From: Prevotella sp.
GTDB taxonomy: Bacteria; Bacteroidota; Bacteroidia; Bacteroidales; Bacteroidaceae
Reading direction: 5' to 3'
DNA: 40,003 nt
Assembly: GCA_017455495.1 (NCBI GenBank)
Contig: JAFTAR010000173.1
Location: 1 to 40,003 of the forward strand
Below are positions 32,743 through 40,003 of this stretch, in pieces (the stretch's first letter is position 1; every line of letters starts with the position of its first letter). The notes below the pieces were generated by a model. It had not been told where the DNA came from. It ran no database searches and saw only the letters and a program-made list of their open reading frames with translations. The position numbers and the translations under genes are program-made.

Positions 32743-33576
32743 ATGGCAAGAACAAATTTTGACCAGCTTCTGCAGGCTGGATGCCACTTTGGACACCTGA
32801 AGCGTAAGTGGTGTCCCGCCATGGCTCCCTACATCTACGGTGAGCGCAACGGCATACACATCATTGACCTCCACAAGACCGTCGTAAAGATTGACGACGC
32901 TGCCGAGGCTCTGAAGAACATAGCCCGCCAGGGCAAGAAAATCCTCTTCGTAGGTACTAAGAAACAGACTAAGGATGTGATTGCCGAGAAGGCAACCAGC
33001 ATTAACATGCCATACGTTACTGAGCGTTGGCCGGGCGGCATGCTCACCAACTTCCCCACCATCCGCAAGGCTGTGAAGAAGATGGCCAACATTGACAAGC
33101 TGATGAGCGACGGCACATTCGGCAACCTGTCAAAGCGCGAGCTGCTGCAGGTGACTCGCCAGCGCGCCAAGCTTGAGAAGAACCTCGGTTCCATCGTTGA
33201 CCTGACACGCCTGCCAAGCGCACTCTTCGTGGTTGACGTGATGAAGGAGAACAATGCCGTTCGCGAGGCCAACCGTCTGGGCATTCCTGTGTTCGGCATC
33301 GTCGACACCAACAGCGACCCCTCAAACGTGGACTTCGTTATTCCCGCCAACGACGACGCAAAGGACAGCGTGGACGTGATCCTCTCTGCCTGCTGCGCTG
33401 CCATTGCCGAGGGTCTGGAAGAGCGCAAGGCCGAGAAGGCCGACGAGAAGGCTGCCGAGGCTCAGGCCGAGGCCGAGGCCGATGAGGCTCGCCCACGCCG
33501 CGCAGGTGCCCGCCGCCAGCGCAAGGACGAGGACGAAGCTCCCGTAGCCGAGGAAGAGGCTCCAGCAGCTGAGTAA
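32743..33576 (+). CDS. rpsB: Ribosomal protein uS2
   Basis: uS2 of the small subunit, 277 residues: FDQLLQAGCHFGHLKRKWCPAM, the usual LHKTVVKIDDAAEAL, VTERWPGGMLTNFPTIRK, LPSALFVVDVMKENNAVREANRLGIPVFGIVDTNSDP. The core ends around residue 225; an acidic, Ala/Glu-rich tail with a basic patch (EARPRRAGARRQRKDEDE...) follows, as in other Bacteroidetes but of variable length. Upstream spacer may fold as a leader; downstream spacer contains a large inverted repeat before tsf. Confidence 0.97.
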   Translation: MARTNFDQLLQAGCHFGHLKRKWCPAMAPYIYGERNGIHIIDLHKTVVKIDDAAEALKNIARQGKKILFVGTKKQTKDVIAEKATSINMPYVTERWPGGMLTNFPTIRKAVKKMANIDKLMSDGTFGNLSKRELLQVTRQRAKLEKNLGSIVDLTRLPSALFVVDVMKENNAVREANRLGIPVFGIVDTNSDPSNVDFVIPANDDAKDSVDVILSACCAAIAEGLEERKAEKADEKAAEAQAEAEADEARPRRAGARRQRKDEDEAPVAEEEAPAAE

Positions 33577-33577
33577 C

Positions 33578-33717
33578 CTTAGCCCCCTAAATTAAGGGTT
33601 GGGGGCTGAACAAGCGCAGCCCCCACCCCTTTAACTTCTACTAAACAACAAATCAAACGAAAAGCGGTCTGATTTAACGCTTGTTCAGGCCCCCATCCCC
33701 CCAACTTAGGGGGCAAG
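33578..33717. repeat. Large inverted repeat between rpsB and tsf
   Basis: GCCCCCTAA (33582-33590) is complementary to TTAGGGGGC (33706-33714), and TGAACAAGCG (33607-33616) to CGCTTGTTCA (33678-33687). Inside the left half another hairpin is possible (GGGGGCTG 33601-33608 with CAGCCCCC 33617-33624). The two alternatives exclude each other. There is no T tract, so it is not a simple terminator. Confidence 0.8.
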
Positions 33718-33730
33718 AAATTAAGACATT

Positions 33731-34732
33731 ATGGACTACAAGCCAAATATGGAAGATATCAAGAAGCTCCGCACCATGACAGGTGCCGGCCTGGCCGATG
33801 TGAAGAAAGCACTGACCGAGGCTGAGGGAGACTTCGACCGTGCCAAGGAACTGCTCCGCGAGCGCGGACTGGCTATTGCCGCAAAGCGCAGCGACCGTGA
33901 GACCAGCAACGGCTGCGTGCTCGTGAAGAAGGTTGACGGCTTCGCTGCAATGATTGCCGTGAAGTGCGAGACCGACTTCGTTGCCAATGGTGCCGACTTC
34001 ATCGCCATGACACAGAGCATTCTTGACGCAGCCCTGGCTGCCAAGTGCAAGACCATTGACGAGGTGAAGGAACTGGAAATCAACGGACAGAAGGCACAGG
34101 ACATCGTTACACAGCGCAGCGGTATCACCGGTGAGAAGATGGAACTTGACGGCTACCTCACACTCGAAGGCGAGAACGTGGAGGTTTACGACCACATGGG
34201 CAAGCACATGCTCTGCACCATGGTTCAGCTCAACAAGGAGAACGCCGAGGTGGGCCACAAGCTGGCCATGCAGGTGGCTGCCATGAAGCCCATTGCACTC
34301 GACGCTGACAGCATCGACCCGAAGATTCTGGACGAGGAGTACAAGACCGCCGTTGAGAAGTCGAAGCTGGAGCAGGTTCAGAAGTATGTTGACATGAAGC
34401 TCAACAAGGCAGGCATCAACCCCGCCCACGTGGACAGCGAAGACCACATTGAGAGCAACATGGCCAAGGGCTGGATCACCAAGGAGCAGGCCGACGAGGC
34501 CCGCGCCATCATCGCCGCCGCAAAGGTGGAGGGCGAGGCCCAGCTGAAGATGCCTATGATTGAGGGCATTGCAAAGGGGCGCGTGCAGAAGTTCAAGAAG
34601 GAGAGCTGCCTCGTTGACCAGGAGTTCCAGTTCGGCGACGGCGACAAGGCCAACGTCAACGACTGGCTCAAGAAGCAGGACAAGGAGCTCAAGATTGTTG
34701 CCTTCCAGCGCTTCACCCTCGTGGCTGAGTAA
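33731..34732 (+). CDS. tsf: Elongation factor Ts
   Basis: EF-Ts exchanges GDP for GTP on EF-Tu. The N-terminal UBA-like domain reads IKKLRTMTGAGLADVKKALTEAEGDFDRA; the core has KCETDFVANGADF (the conserved TDFV) and HMGKHMLCTMVQLN. The C-terminal core ends FTLVAE. At 333 residues it is long compared with E. coli (283) but normal for Bacteroidetes. It follows rpsB as in most bacteria and ends before a strong terminator. Confidence 0.97.
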   Translation: MDYKPNMEDIKKLRTMTGAGLADVKKALTEAEGDFDRAKELLRERGLAIAAKRSDRETSNGCVLVKKVDGFAAMIAVKCETDFVANGADFIAMTQSILDAALAAKCKTIDEVKELEINGQKAQDIVTQRSGITGEKMELDGYLTLEGENVEVYDHMGKHMLCTMVQLNKENAEVGHKLAMQVAAMKPIALDADSIDPKILDEEYKTAVEKSKLEQVQKYVDMKLNKAGINPAHVDSEDHIESNMAKGWITKEQADEARAIIAAAKVEGEAQLKMPMIEGIAKGRVQKFKKESCLVDQEFQFGDGDKANVNDWLKKQDKELKIVAFQRFTLVAE

Positions 34733-34752
34733 CATAACAAACATTTTGATAC

Positions 34753-34792
34753 AAAAAAGTTGGTGTTGCCTGTGGGCGATACCAACTTTTTT
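34753..34792 (+). terminator. Rho-independent terminator after tsf
   Basis: AAAAAAGTTGGTGTTGCC (34753-34770) pairs with GGCGATACCAACTTTTTT (34775-34792), using two G-U pairs, loop TGTG, then T residues. Confidence 0.9.
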
Positions 34793-34795
34793 TCG

Positions 34796-34803
34796 TACCT
34801 TTG
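34796..34803 (+). promoter_or_regulatory. -7 box of the phosphatase-switch operon
   Basis: TACCTTTG (34796-34803) lies right after the tsf terminator and about 22 bases before the TTG start at 34826. The -33 region overlaps the terminator stem and has no TTTG. Confidence 0.55.
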
Positions 34804-34825
34804 CACCGTACATAATATTTGTCAG

Positions 34826-37003
34826 TTGAAAAAGGTAAGAATCATACACATTTTTCTGCTGTCCGTGCTTCTTTTGGCATGGCATTTCTCACCTGTGCAG
34901 GCTGACGAATGCGACGAGCTGCGCAGCCAAATCGTCTCCATGCCACACGACACCCTGCGCCTGCAGGCCCTGGAACAGGTTTACTACTGCAGCCTGGAAG
35001 GCGACGACATCGAAGAGCAGTTCCGGTGCGTCAACGACTATATAGCTGAAGCCAGGCTGCAGCACCAGTACAACATGGAGGCCTACGGACTTGCCAACAA
35101 GGCCACGCTGTTCTACAACTACGACATGAACGACTCCATCATCATCGCCGTGCCGCGCGACATGGAGCGGGTGAAGGCACTGGGAGGGCTGACGCACTAT
35201 TACGAGATGTGGTCGAGGGTGGCAAACACCTACATCTTCATGAACCACAACAAGCAGGGACTTATTGAGACGCAGAACATGTATGAAGACGCAAAGAACA
35301 TGAACAACGTCTTCGGCATGGGCCTCTCAAAGTGCATAATGGGAACGGCTTACGCCAACCTGCGCAACTACGACCAGAGCATTGAAGCCTTCCAGAAGTC
35401 TATAGAGCTGCTATCCACTCTCCACCCCTCTTCAGGCATGCTGCCCGAGTGCTACACCTACTACGGCAACGCCCTCAACGACATGAAGGACTACCAGCGC
35501 TTAGACAGCCTCACCCACCAGTGGCACGACTTCTTGGAGAGGTATGTTGTGGAGCACAACGTGGAAGGCACTCCTCTGGCCGACATAAACTGGGGCTACT
35601 ACTACCTGGCCTGTGCCCAGGCCTCACTTGGCCTCAACCGTCTTGACGATGCCGAGCGCCAGCTTGACGAGGCTTACTCACACATAGGCACCACCGAGAA
35701 CTACCAGGGAATGAACTGGCTCTACCTCATGGCCCAGCTGCGACTGCGACAGGGTGCCTTGCTCAAGGCCCTCAACTACAACAACCAGCGCATGGACATG
35801 TTCGACGCCAGCAGCGACCAGACCGACCGCGTAATAGTGATGCAGCAGCGGGCCGAGATAATGATGGCCCTCTACCACTACGAGGAGGCTGCCCAGCTCT
35901 ATCACGAGATAAACATCATCAGCGACTCGCTCAATGCTCAGGACACAAAGGACCAGCTGACAGAGATGAGCACCATACACGGCCTTGACGAGGAGCGCAT
36001 GGCCAACGAGCGCCTGCAGATAAGCAATGAGCGCCTCCACATGGACAGCGAGCGCAGCCGCTTCCGCTTCATCATCATCATGGTGGGCATCATTGTCCTT
36101 TCACTGGCCATATTCCTCTTCTTCCGCATACGTGCTGCACGCCGCCTGAAGCAGGCCCACGAAAAACTGCAGACTGCCTACGACGACCTGCAGGCGGCAA
36201 ACAACGTGATTGAGCAGACCACGGCTGCCAAGGAGCGCATTGAGAGCGAGCTGCGCATTGCCCGCGACATCCAGCAGTCCATGGTGCCCACGGTGTTCCC
36301 CGACCGGCCCGACCTGGACCTCTACGCCTCCATGACCCCCGCCAAGGAAGTGGGCGGCGACCTCTACGGTTACCTCCTTAACGAGGAAGAGAACAAACTC
36401 TACTTCGCCCTTGGCGACGTATCGGGCAAGGGTGTTCCAGCCTCGCTTTTCATGGCACAGGCCACACGCCTCTTCCGCACTCTTGCCACTCAGGGCATGA
36501 TGCCGGCCGAGATTTGCACCCGCATGAACGATGCCCTGTCCGGCGAGGACAACCAGAGCGGCATGTTCGTCACCTTCTTCTTAGGACTCGTAGACCTGCG
36601 CACTGGCCACCTTGACTTCTGCAATGCAGGCCATAACCCGCCAGTGCTGATGAAAAAACGCAGCGATGCCGGCGAAGGGTCTTACAACACAGAATTCCTT
36701 GAGATGGAGCCAAACGCTCCCATTGGCCTCTGGCCAGGACTGGAGTATATTGGCGAAGAGATTGCCGACATACGCCAACAACCGCTGTTCATTTATACCG
36801 ACGGTCTGAACGAAGCTGAGAACCGCGAACAGGAACAGTTTGGCGACGACCATCTGCTCCAGCTTCTGCAGGACACCCGCTTTGAGTCGTCCCAGCAGAC
36901 TGTGGAAATGCTTACCAACGCCGTGGAGGAGCACCGCAACGGGGCCGACCCCAACGACGACCTCACCATGATGTGCGTTCACCTGAAAAACAATGATAAC
37001 TAA
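34826..37003 (+). CDS. Membrane-anchored TPR-SpoIIE serine phosphatase (RsbU-like)
   Basis: I start at TTG 34826 (KKVRIIHIFLLSVLLLAWHFSPVQA gives a good signal peptide and follows the promoter), 725 residues. The periplasmic part (about 25-410) consists of helical TPR-like repeats. One membrane helix (FIIIMVGIIVLSLAIFLFF, about residue 425-445) leads to a coiled coil and a PP2C/SpoIIE phosphatase domain (from about 480). The metal sites are intact: EVGGDLYG, LGDVSGKGVPASLFM, FCNAGHNPP, IYTDGLNEAEN, NDDLTMM. It would dephosphorylate a STAS protein in response to a periplasmic signal. Kinase, STAS protein and a histidine kinase follow in the same operon. Confidence 0.88.
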   Translation: MKKVRIIHIFLLSVLLLAWHFSPVQADECDELRSQIVSMPHDTLRLQALEQVYYCSLEGDDIEEQFRCVNDYIAEARLQHQYNMEAYGLANKATLFYNYDMNDSIIIAVPRDMERVKALGGLTHYYEMWSRVANTYIFMNHNKQGLIETQNMYEDAKNMNNVFGMGLSKCIMGTAYANLRNYDQSIEAFQKSIELLSTLHPSSGMLPECYTYYGNALNDMKDYQRLDSLTHQWHDFLERYVVEHNVEGTPLADINWGYYYLACAQASLGLNRLDDAERQLDEAYSHIGTTENYQGMNWLYLMAQLRLRQGALLKALNYNNQRMDMFDASSDQTDRVIVMQQRAEIMMALYHYEEAAQLYHEINIISDSLNAQDTKDQLTEMSTIHGLDEERMANERLQISNERLHMDSERSRFRFIIIMVGIIVLSLAIFLFFRIRAARRLKQAHEKLQTAYDDLQAANNVIEQTTAAKERIESELRIARDIQQSMVPTVFPDRPDLDLYASMTPAKEVGGDLYGYLLNEEENKLYFALGDVSGKGVPASLFMAQATRLFRTLATQGMMPAEICTRMNDALSGEDNQSGMFVTFFLGLVDLRTGHLDFCNAGHNPPVLMKKRSDAGEGSYNTEFLEMEPNAPIGLWPGLEYIGEEIADIRQQPLFIYTDGLNEAENREQEQFGDDHLLQLLQDTRFESSQQTVEMLTNAVEEHRNGADPNDDLTMMCVHLKNNDN

Positions 37004-37016
37004 AAGCATAAAGCGT

Positions 37017-37424
37017 ATGAGAAAAGAGATCTTGCTAAAGAACCAAGTTGGTGAATTAGACCGCGTAGCAAAGTTTATCGAGGAGATTGGCGAAGAGCTG
37101 GGCCTTGACATGGAGCTACAGATGAACCTCAACCTCGTGATGGAGGAAATGGTGTCGAACGTGATTTTCTACGCCTACCCTTCCACGACGGAAGCCAACA
37201 TCGAACTGGTGGCAGAGAGCGACGGCAAGGAACTTACCTTCGTGCTCAGCGACCAGGGCAAGGAGTTCGACCCCACCATGAAGGCCGACCCGGACCTGGA
37301 TGTAGACCCCGCCGACCGCGACCTGGGCGGCATGGGCATCTTCATCGTGAAGAACATCATGAACAAGGTGACCTACCAGCGCTTGGAAGGTAAGAACCTG
37401 CTCACCATGAAAAAGAAAATCTAA
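37017..37424 (+). CDS. RsbW-like ATP-binding protein (anti-sigma factor/serine kinase type)
   Basis: A 135-residue GHKL ATPase domain of the RsbW/SpoIIAB type. N box: LNLVMEEMVSNVIFYAYP (Glu and Asn present); G1: VLSDQGKEFDP; G2-like: DLGGMGIFIVKNIMNKV. In known systems it phosphorylates a STAS antagonist and binds a sigma factor or other target. The ATG at 37017 gives the conserved KEILLKNQVGELDRV N-terminus; an upstream ATG at 36993 overlaps the phosphatase stop. It sits 13 bases after the phosphatase gene and 27 before the STAS gene. Confidence 0.88.
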   Translation: MRKEILLKNQVGELDRVAKFIEEIGEELGLDMELQMNLNLVMEEMVSNVIFYAYPSTTEANIELVAESDGKELTFVLSDQGKEFDPTMKADPDLDVDPADRDLGGMGIFIVKNIMNKVTYQRLEGKNLLTMKKKI

Positions 37425-37451
37425 CAAAAACATAATAAAAGAAAAAAGACT

Positions 37452-37763
37452 ATGACACAGATATTGAAAGAAGGTGGTAAGACCATCATTAAGACCGACA
37501 AGCGTATTGACACCATGAACGCCCCTCAGTTCGAGAAGGACATCGAGCCGGCACTCGCCGAGCCTGGAGTGGACCTTGAGATGGACTGCGACGAGCTTAA
37601 CTACATGGCCAGCTCCGGCCTGCGCATCATTCAGAAAACCATGCGCACTGTGATGATGAAGAAAGGCAAGTTCAAGATGACAAACGTAAGCCCCGAAATC
37701 TACAAGGTGCTCGCCATGACAGGCTTCACCAAGTTCATGCCAGTAGAGAAAAAGGCAGAATAG
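37452..37763 (+). CDS. STAS-domain anti-sigma factor antagonist (RsbV-like)
   Basis: A 103-residue single STAS domain: KTIIKTDKRIDTMNAPQFEKDI at the start, then LEMDCDELNYMASSGLRIIQKTM with the phosphorylatable Ser in the conserved (A)SSGLR loop, and KFKMTNVSPEIYKVLAMTGF at the end. It is the expected substrate of both the RsbW-like kinase and the SpoIIE phosphatase upstream, making a complete partner-switch set. Length is normal. Confidence 0.92.
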   Translation: MTQILKEGGKTIIKTDKRIDTMNAPQFEKDIEPALAEPGVDLEMDCDELNYMASSGLRIIQKTMRTVMMKKGKFKMTNVSPEIYKVLAMTGFTKFMPVEKKAE

Positions 37764-37823
37764 ACGTAAATCATTAAATTGAAAATCCGCAAATCGTAAA
37801 TCTGTAAATCGAAAATTCACCAG
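37764..37823. repeat. AAATC-type simple repeat in the spacer
   Basis: The 60-base spacer between the STAS gene and the kinase gene reads TAAATCATTAAATTG and then CAAATCG, TAAATCTG, TAAATCG and AAAATTC, a degenerate short-unit repeat. No promoter boxes are evident in it. Confidence 0.45.
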
Positions 37824-38687
37824 ATGATTCCAGAACAAGAATTGCCCACCGACTACCAGCAGCTGAAAGAGAAATACCTCCAGCTGCAGGAGGACTACGA
37901 CCAGCTCAACGCCATGTTCGACGGCATGGGAGAGGGCTATGAGGAAGCCCTCAACCTCTACGACAAGGCTATGGAGTCGTCGCGCATGAAGACTGACTTC
38001 ATCCAGCAGATCTCCCACGAGATTCGCACCCCGCTGAACATTCTGAGCGGCTTTGCACAGATACTCACCTCGGGCATGGATCTTGACGAGACGATGAAGC
38101 AGGAGGTTACTCAGGGCATTGCCGACAACACTCAGCGCATCACCGGCCTTGTGAACAAGATGCTGGAACTGGCCGAGGCCGGCAGCGAAGATGCCCTTGA
38201 CCGTCCCGACGATGCCCTGGCTGTGCAGATAGCCGCCCAGGCTGCCGACGAAAGCCGCATCACCATGGCCAAGCACCTCGTGTTCGACATGCAGTTCAGC
38301 CCCGAGGCCGAGATGGCCATGGTGCGCACCAACCTGCAGCAGGCCACCCGCGCCCTCGTGCTCCTGCTCGACAATGCCATGAAGTTCACCGCCCCGCCAG
38401 AGGCTTCAGGCGGCGCTGCCGCCGTAAAGGAGCAGGCCAAGGTGATGCTGAAGGTTGACATATCCGGACAGAAGCTGAACTTCACCGTGGAGGACACCGG
38501 CATCGGAGTGCCCGTTGAGGAGGCAGAACACATCTTCGACGAGTTCTTCCAGGTCAACGAATACTACGACGGCACGGGCATCGGCCTCACCGTGGCCCGC
38601 TCCATAGCCCGCCGACTTGGCGGCGACATCGTGCTCAACACTGACTACACAGATGGTGCACGCTTTGTGTTCTCTCTCCCAATTTAG
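37824..38687 (+). CDS. Soluble histidine kinase
   Basis: The 287-residue protein has an N-terminal coiled coil (residues of about 8-55, LKEKYLQLQEDYDQLNAMF) and a kinase core: H box FIQQISHEIRTPLNILSGF, N box LLLDNAMKFT, G1 VEDTGIGVPVEEAEHIFDEFFQ, G2 DGTGIGLTVARSIARRLGGD. No membrane segment or PAS domain. A proline/alanine-rich insert (TAPPEASGGAAAVKEQ) follows the N box. It comes 60 bases after the STAS gene and probably belongs to the same operon, but has no receiver partner here. Confidence 0.85.
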   Translation: MIPEQELPTDYQQLKEKYLQLQEDYDQLNAMFDGMGEGYEEALNLYDKAMESSRMKTDFIQQISHEIRTPLNILSGFAQILTSGMDLDETMKQEVTQGIADNTQRITGLVNKMLELAEAGSEDALDRPDDALAVQIAAQAADESRITMAKHLVFDMQFSPEAEMAMVRTNLQQATRALVLLLDNAMKFTAPPEASGGAAAVKEQAKVMLKVDISGQKLNFTVEDTGIGVPVEEAEHIFDEFFQVNEYYDGTGIGLTVARSIARRLGGDIVLNTDYTDGARFVFSLPI

Positions 38688-38710
38688 CCAACAATAAAAT
38701 CGAAATAATC

Positions 38711-40003
38711 ATGACAGAACGATTATTCAACCAACAATACAATACAAGAAGGCTAAGACACCTTCTTGTGTTGTTTACGTTCATGTCCGTGCCTATAGTG
38801 GGCTGGGCGGATTATTATGACATCGCCATACAATATGGAACAGATGAAAGCAATTTCCATTCGGTATTAGTCACTGCTGACCCCAATGACATAGGGGGAA
38901 ATCCCACCGACATTCTGGGCGATGGCACAATGAGTTATGACCAAGAAAGCAATGTACTGACACTCAGCGGAGTCAACTTAACTTGTTCATACGAATCTTC
39001 CGCGTTTATTTATCACAATGGTTTAATGGATTCCGAACAAGTCGTAACTGTTCGTTTGGTGGGTTCTAACACCGTAACCTTGGGTAACTATTCGTACTTC
39101 TTTGAAGGTAAACAGATTACGTTTACTGCCGCCGACAACACAGCATCTCTGAATATTATTACTCAAGAAGGCCGCGAAATAGACTTGTTCCCTGATGGAG
39201 TCACTACAACCTACAACGACAATCTGGCTTTCTTTCCCAGCACTTCAGAGATAAAATATTCAGATACCTATTCTCTCTGGATTTGTGGCATACAGGTGAC
39301 AGATGCCAATGCCTCGAACGTGCTGGGCGATCAAGAGACACCGACTGTTGTGTTCGACGCAGAAACAAGTTCTTTGACCCTGAATGGTGCTACGCTGACT
39401 GCCCCCATCAAAATCGGATTGCCTGACTTGACTATTGATATTCAAGGAACTAATACCATTACGACGACTGAGAACTGTATTCAGAAGATGGATAATACGA
39501 ATCCTTCGATAACTTTCAAATCAACCAGCACAGAAGTGGGTAGCCTGTCGCTATATGGCTCTTCGGGTGTTTATGATGTCGGTTATGGTAGTTTCACTAT
39601 CAGCGACCAGTTCGCTGTGATTCTGAAGTATTATGATAGATATTATTCCAATACTTATTATTTCACGGACGGCTCTACCACAGAGGCCATGCTAACTCCT
39701 TCGTATGGGATTACTGTTGGAGGAATGCAAATTGGTGAGGGTAATGCTGATAATGTTACTGGCGAAGGAATTGGCGATGGGTCAGTAGAAGTTGGCGAAA
39801 TGGTTAGTTTTAATAAGACGACGAACACGCTGACGCTGACAGATGCTGAGATTAATGGTGAAATCACTTATAGCGGCACAAGTAACTTGACCATTGCATT
39901 TAGCGGAACGAACGCTGTTTCTACTTCAGAAACATCTGCTATACTATATGGGGGCTCTGAATCTGACCGGGCCAAGTTGACCTTTTCATCAACAAATGGT
40001 ACA
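38711..40003 (+). CDS. Repeat-built secreted surface protein (3' end outside window)
   Basis: The frame from the ATG at 38711 stays open to the window end (431 codons translated without a stop). It has an N-terminal hydrophobic segment LLVLFTFMSVPIVGWA preceded by basic residues, a signal peptide. The visible mature part consists of at least three repeats of about 110-130 residues with the pattern YSLWICGIQVTDANASNVLGD ... V.FD..T..LTLNGATL ... LTI..QGTNTI. Such beta-rich modules occur in adhesin-like proteins of Bacteroidales. It begins 23 bases after the histidine kinase gene, so it may be read with the phosphatase-switch operon. Base composition is clearly more AT-rich than the genes before it. 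Confidence 0.8.
   Translation, partial: MTERLFNQQYNTRRLRHLLVLFTFMSVPIVGWADYYDIAIQYGTDESNFHSVLVTADPNDIGGNPTDILGDGTMSYDQESNVLTLSGVNLTCSYESSAFIYHNGLMDSEQVVTVRLVGSNTVTLGNYSYFFEGKQITFTAADNTASLNIITQEGREIDLFPDGVTTTYNDNLAFFPSTSEIKYSDTYSLWICGIQVTDANASNVLGDQETPTVVFDAETSSLTLNGATLTAPIKIGLPDLTIDIQGTNTITTTENCIQKMDNTNPSITFKSTSTEVGSLSLYGSSGVYDVGYGSFTISDQFAVILKYYDRYYSNTYYFTDGSTTEAMLTPSYGITVGGMQIGEGNADNVTGEGIGDGSVEVGEMVSFNKTTNTLTLTDAEINGEITYSGTSNLTIAFSGTNAVSTSETSAILYGGSESDRAKLTFSSTNGT

Noticed and set aside
33674-34885. 403-codon minus-strand frame over tsf
   Set aside because: Shadow of EF-Ts; Leu/His-rich without recognisable domain.
37116-38276. 386-codon minus-strand frame
   Set aside because: Shadow of the RsbW-like, STAS and kinase genes.
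1-40003. tRNA and rRNA genes, integrases, transposases
   Set aside because: I looked through the spacers for tRNA-like cloverleaf ends and for recombinase or transposase motifs and found none.

Overview
The window looks like chromosomal DNA from a Bacteroidales bacterium, most likely a Prevotella/Segatella-type organism. Three things point there. Several starts carry the Bacteroidetes promoter (TTTG near -33 and TAnnTTTG near -7) and none needs a strong Shine-Dalgarno site. Secreted proteins end in the short 'Y-x-x-x-G-x ... G-(I/L)-Y-I-x-x-G-K' tail typical of Prevotella surface proteins. The GC-rich housekeeping genes (uL13, uS9, uS2, EF-Ts, RuvC, PcrA-type helicase, PanB) read as Bacteroidales orthologues. 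No species can be named from sequence reading alone.

Layout. 1-2.6 kb: the 3' end of an FGGY sugar kinase converges on a FucP-type sugar permease and an exported YhcH/YiaL-family protein. 2.6-5.9 kb: a tightly packed minus-strand run of a secreted surface protein, a 55-residue acidic-tailed peptide, a HAD phosphatase and PanB. 6-8.2 kb: an AAA-like ATPase/PD-(D/E)XK protein and a 650-bp spacer full of repeats. 8.2-12.1 kb: an exported C1B cysteine peptidase and a UvrD/PcrA helicase. 12.1-17.7 kb: a surface-polysaccharide block (Wzx-like flippase and four glycosyltransferases) read outward from a divergent promoter region near 14.6 kb. 17.7-20.9 kb: a two-domain ABC ATPase, RuvC and a response-regulator/histidine-kinase fusion. 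20.9-23.8 kb: a small secreted protein, a GH43 glycosidase and an aquaporin. 23.8-30.5 kb: a long spacer of fold-back repeats, then a four-gene minus-strand operon of surface proteins (BspA-like LRR; InlB-type repeats with cohesin-like and dockerin-like parts; cohesin-like; and a second acidic-tailed peptide). 30.9-34.7 kb: an orphan gene, then rplM-rpsI-rpsB-tsf with structured leaders. 34.8-40 kb: a SpoIIE phosphatase, RsbW-like kinase, STAS protein and histidine kinase, followed by a repeat-built surface protein running off the window.

The most interesting points are: (i) two small peptides with a common MK(K/Q)xY...P start and W(E/D)DDD end, each the next gene after a secreted protein of one architecture; (ii) a complete partner-switching signalling module with no visible sigma factor, directly upstream of an adhesin-like gene; (iii) an apparent AUA start codon in rplM; (iv) inverted repeats wrapped around the -33 box of two promoters; and (v) several unrelated short-unit repeats in spacers, two of which appear in frame inside genes.
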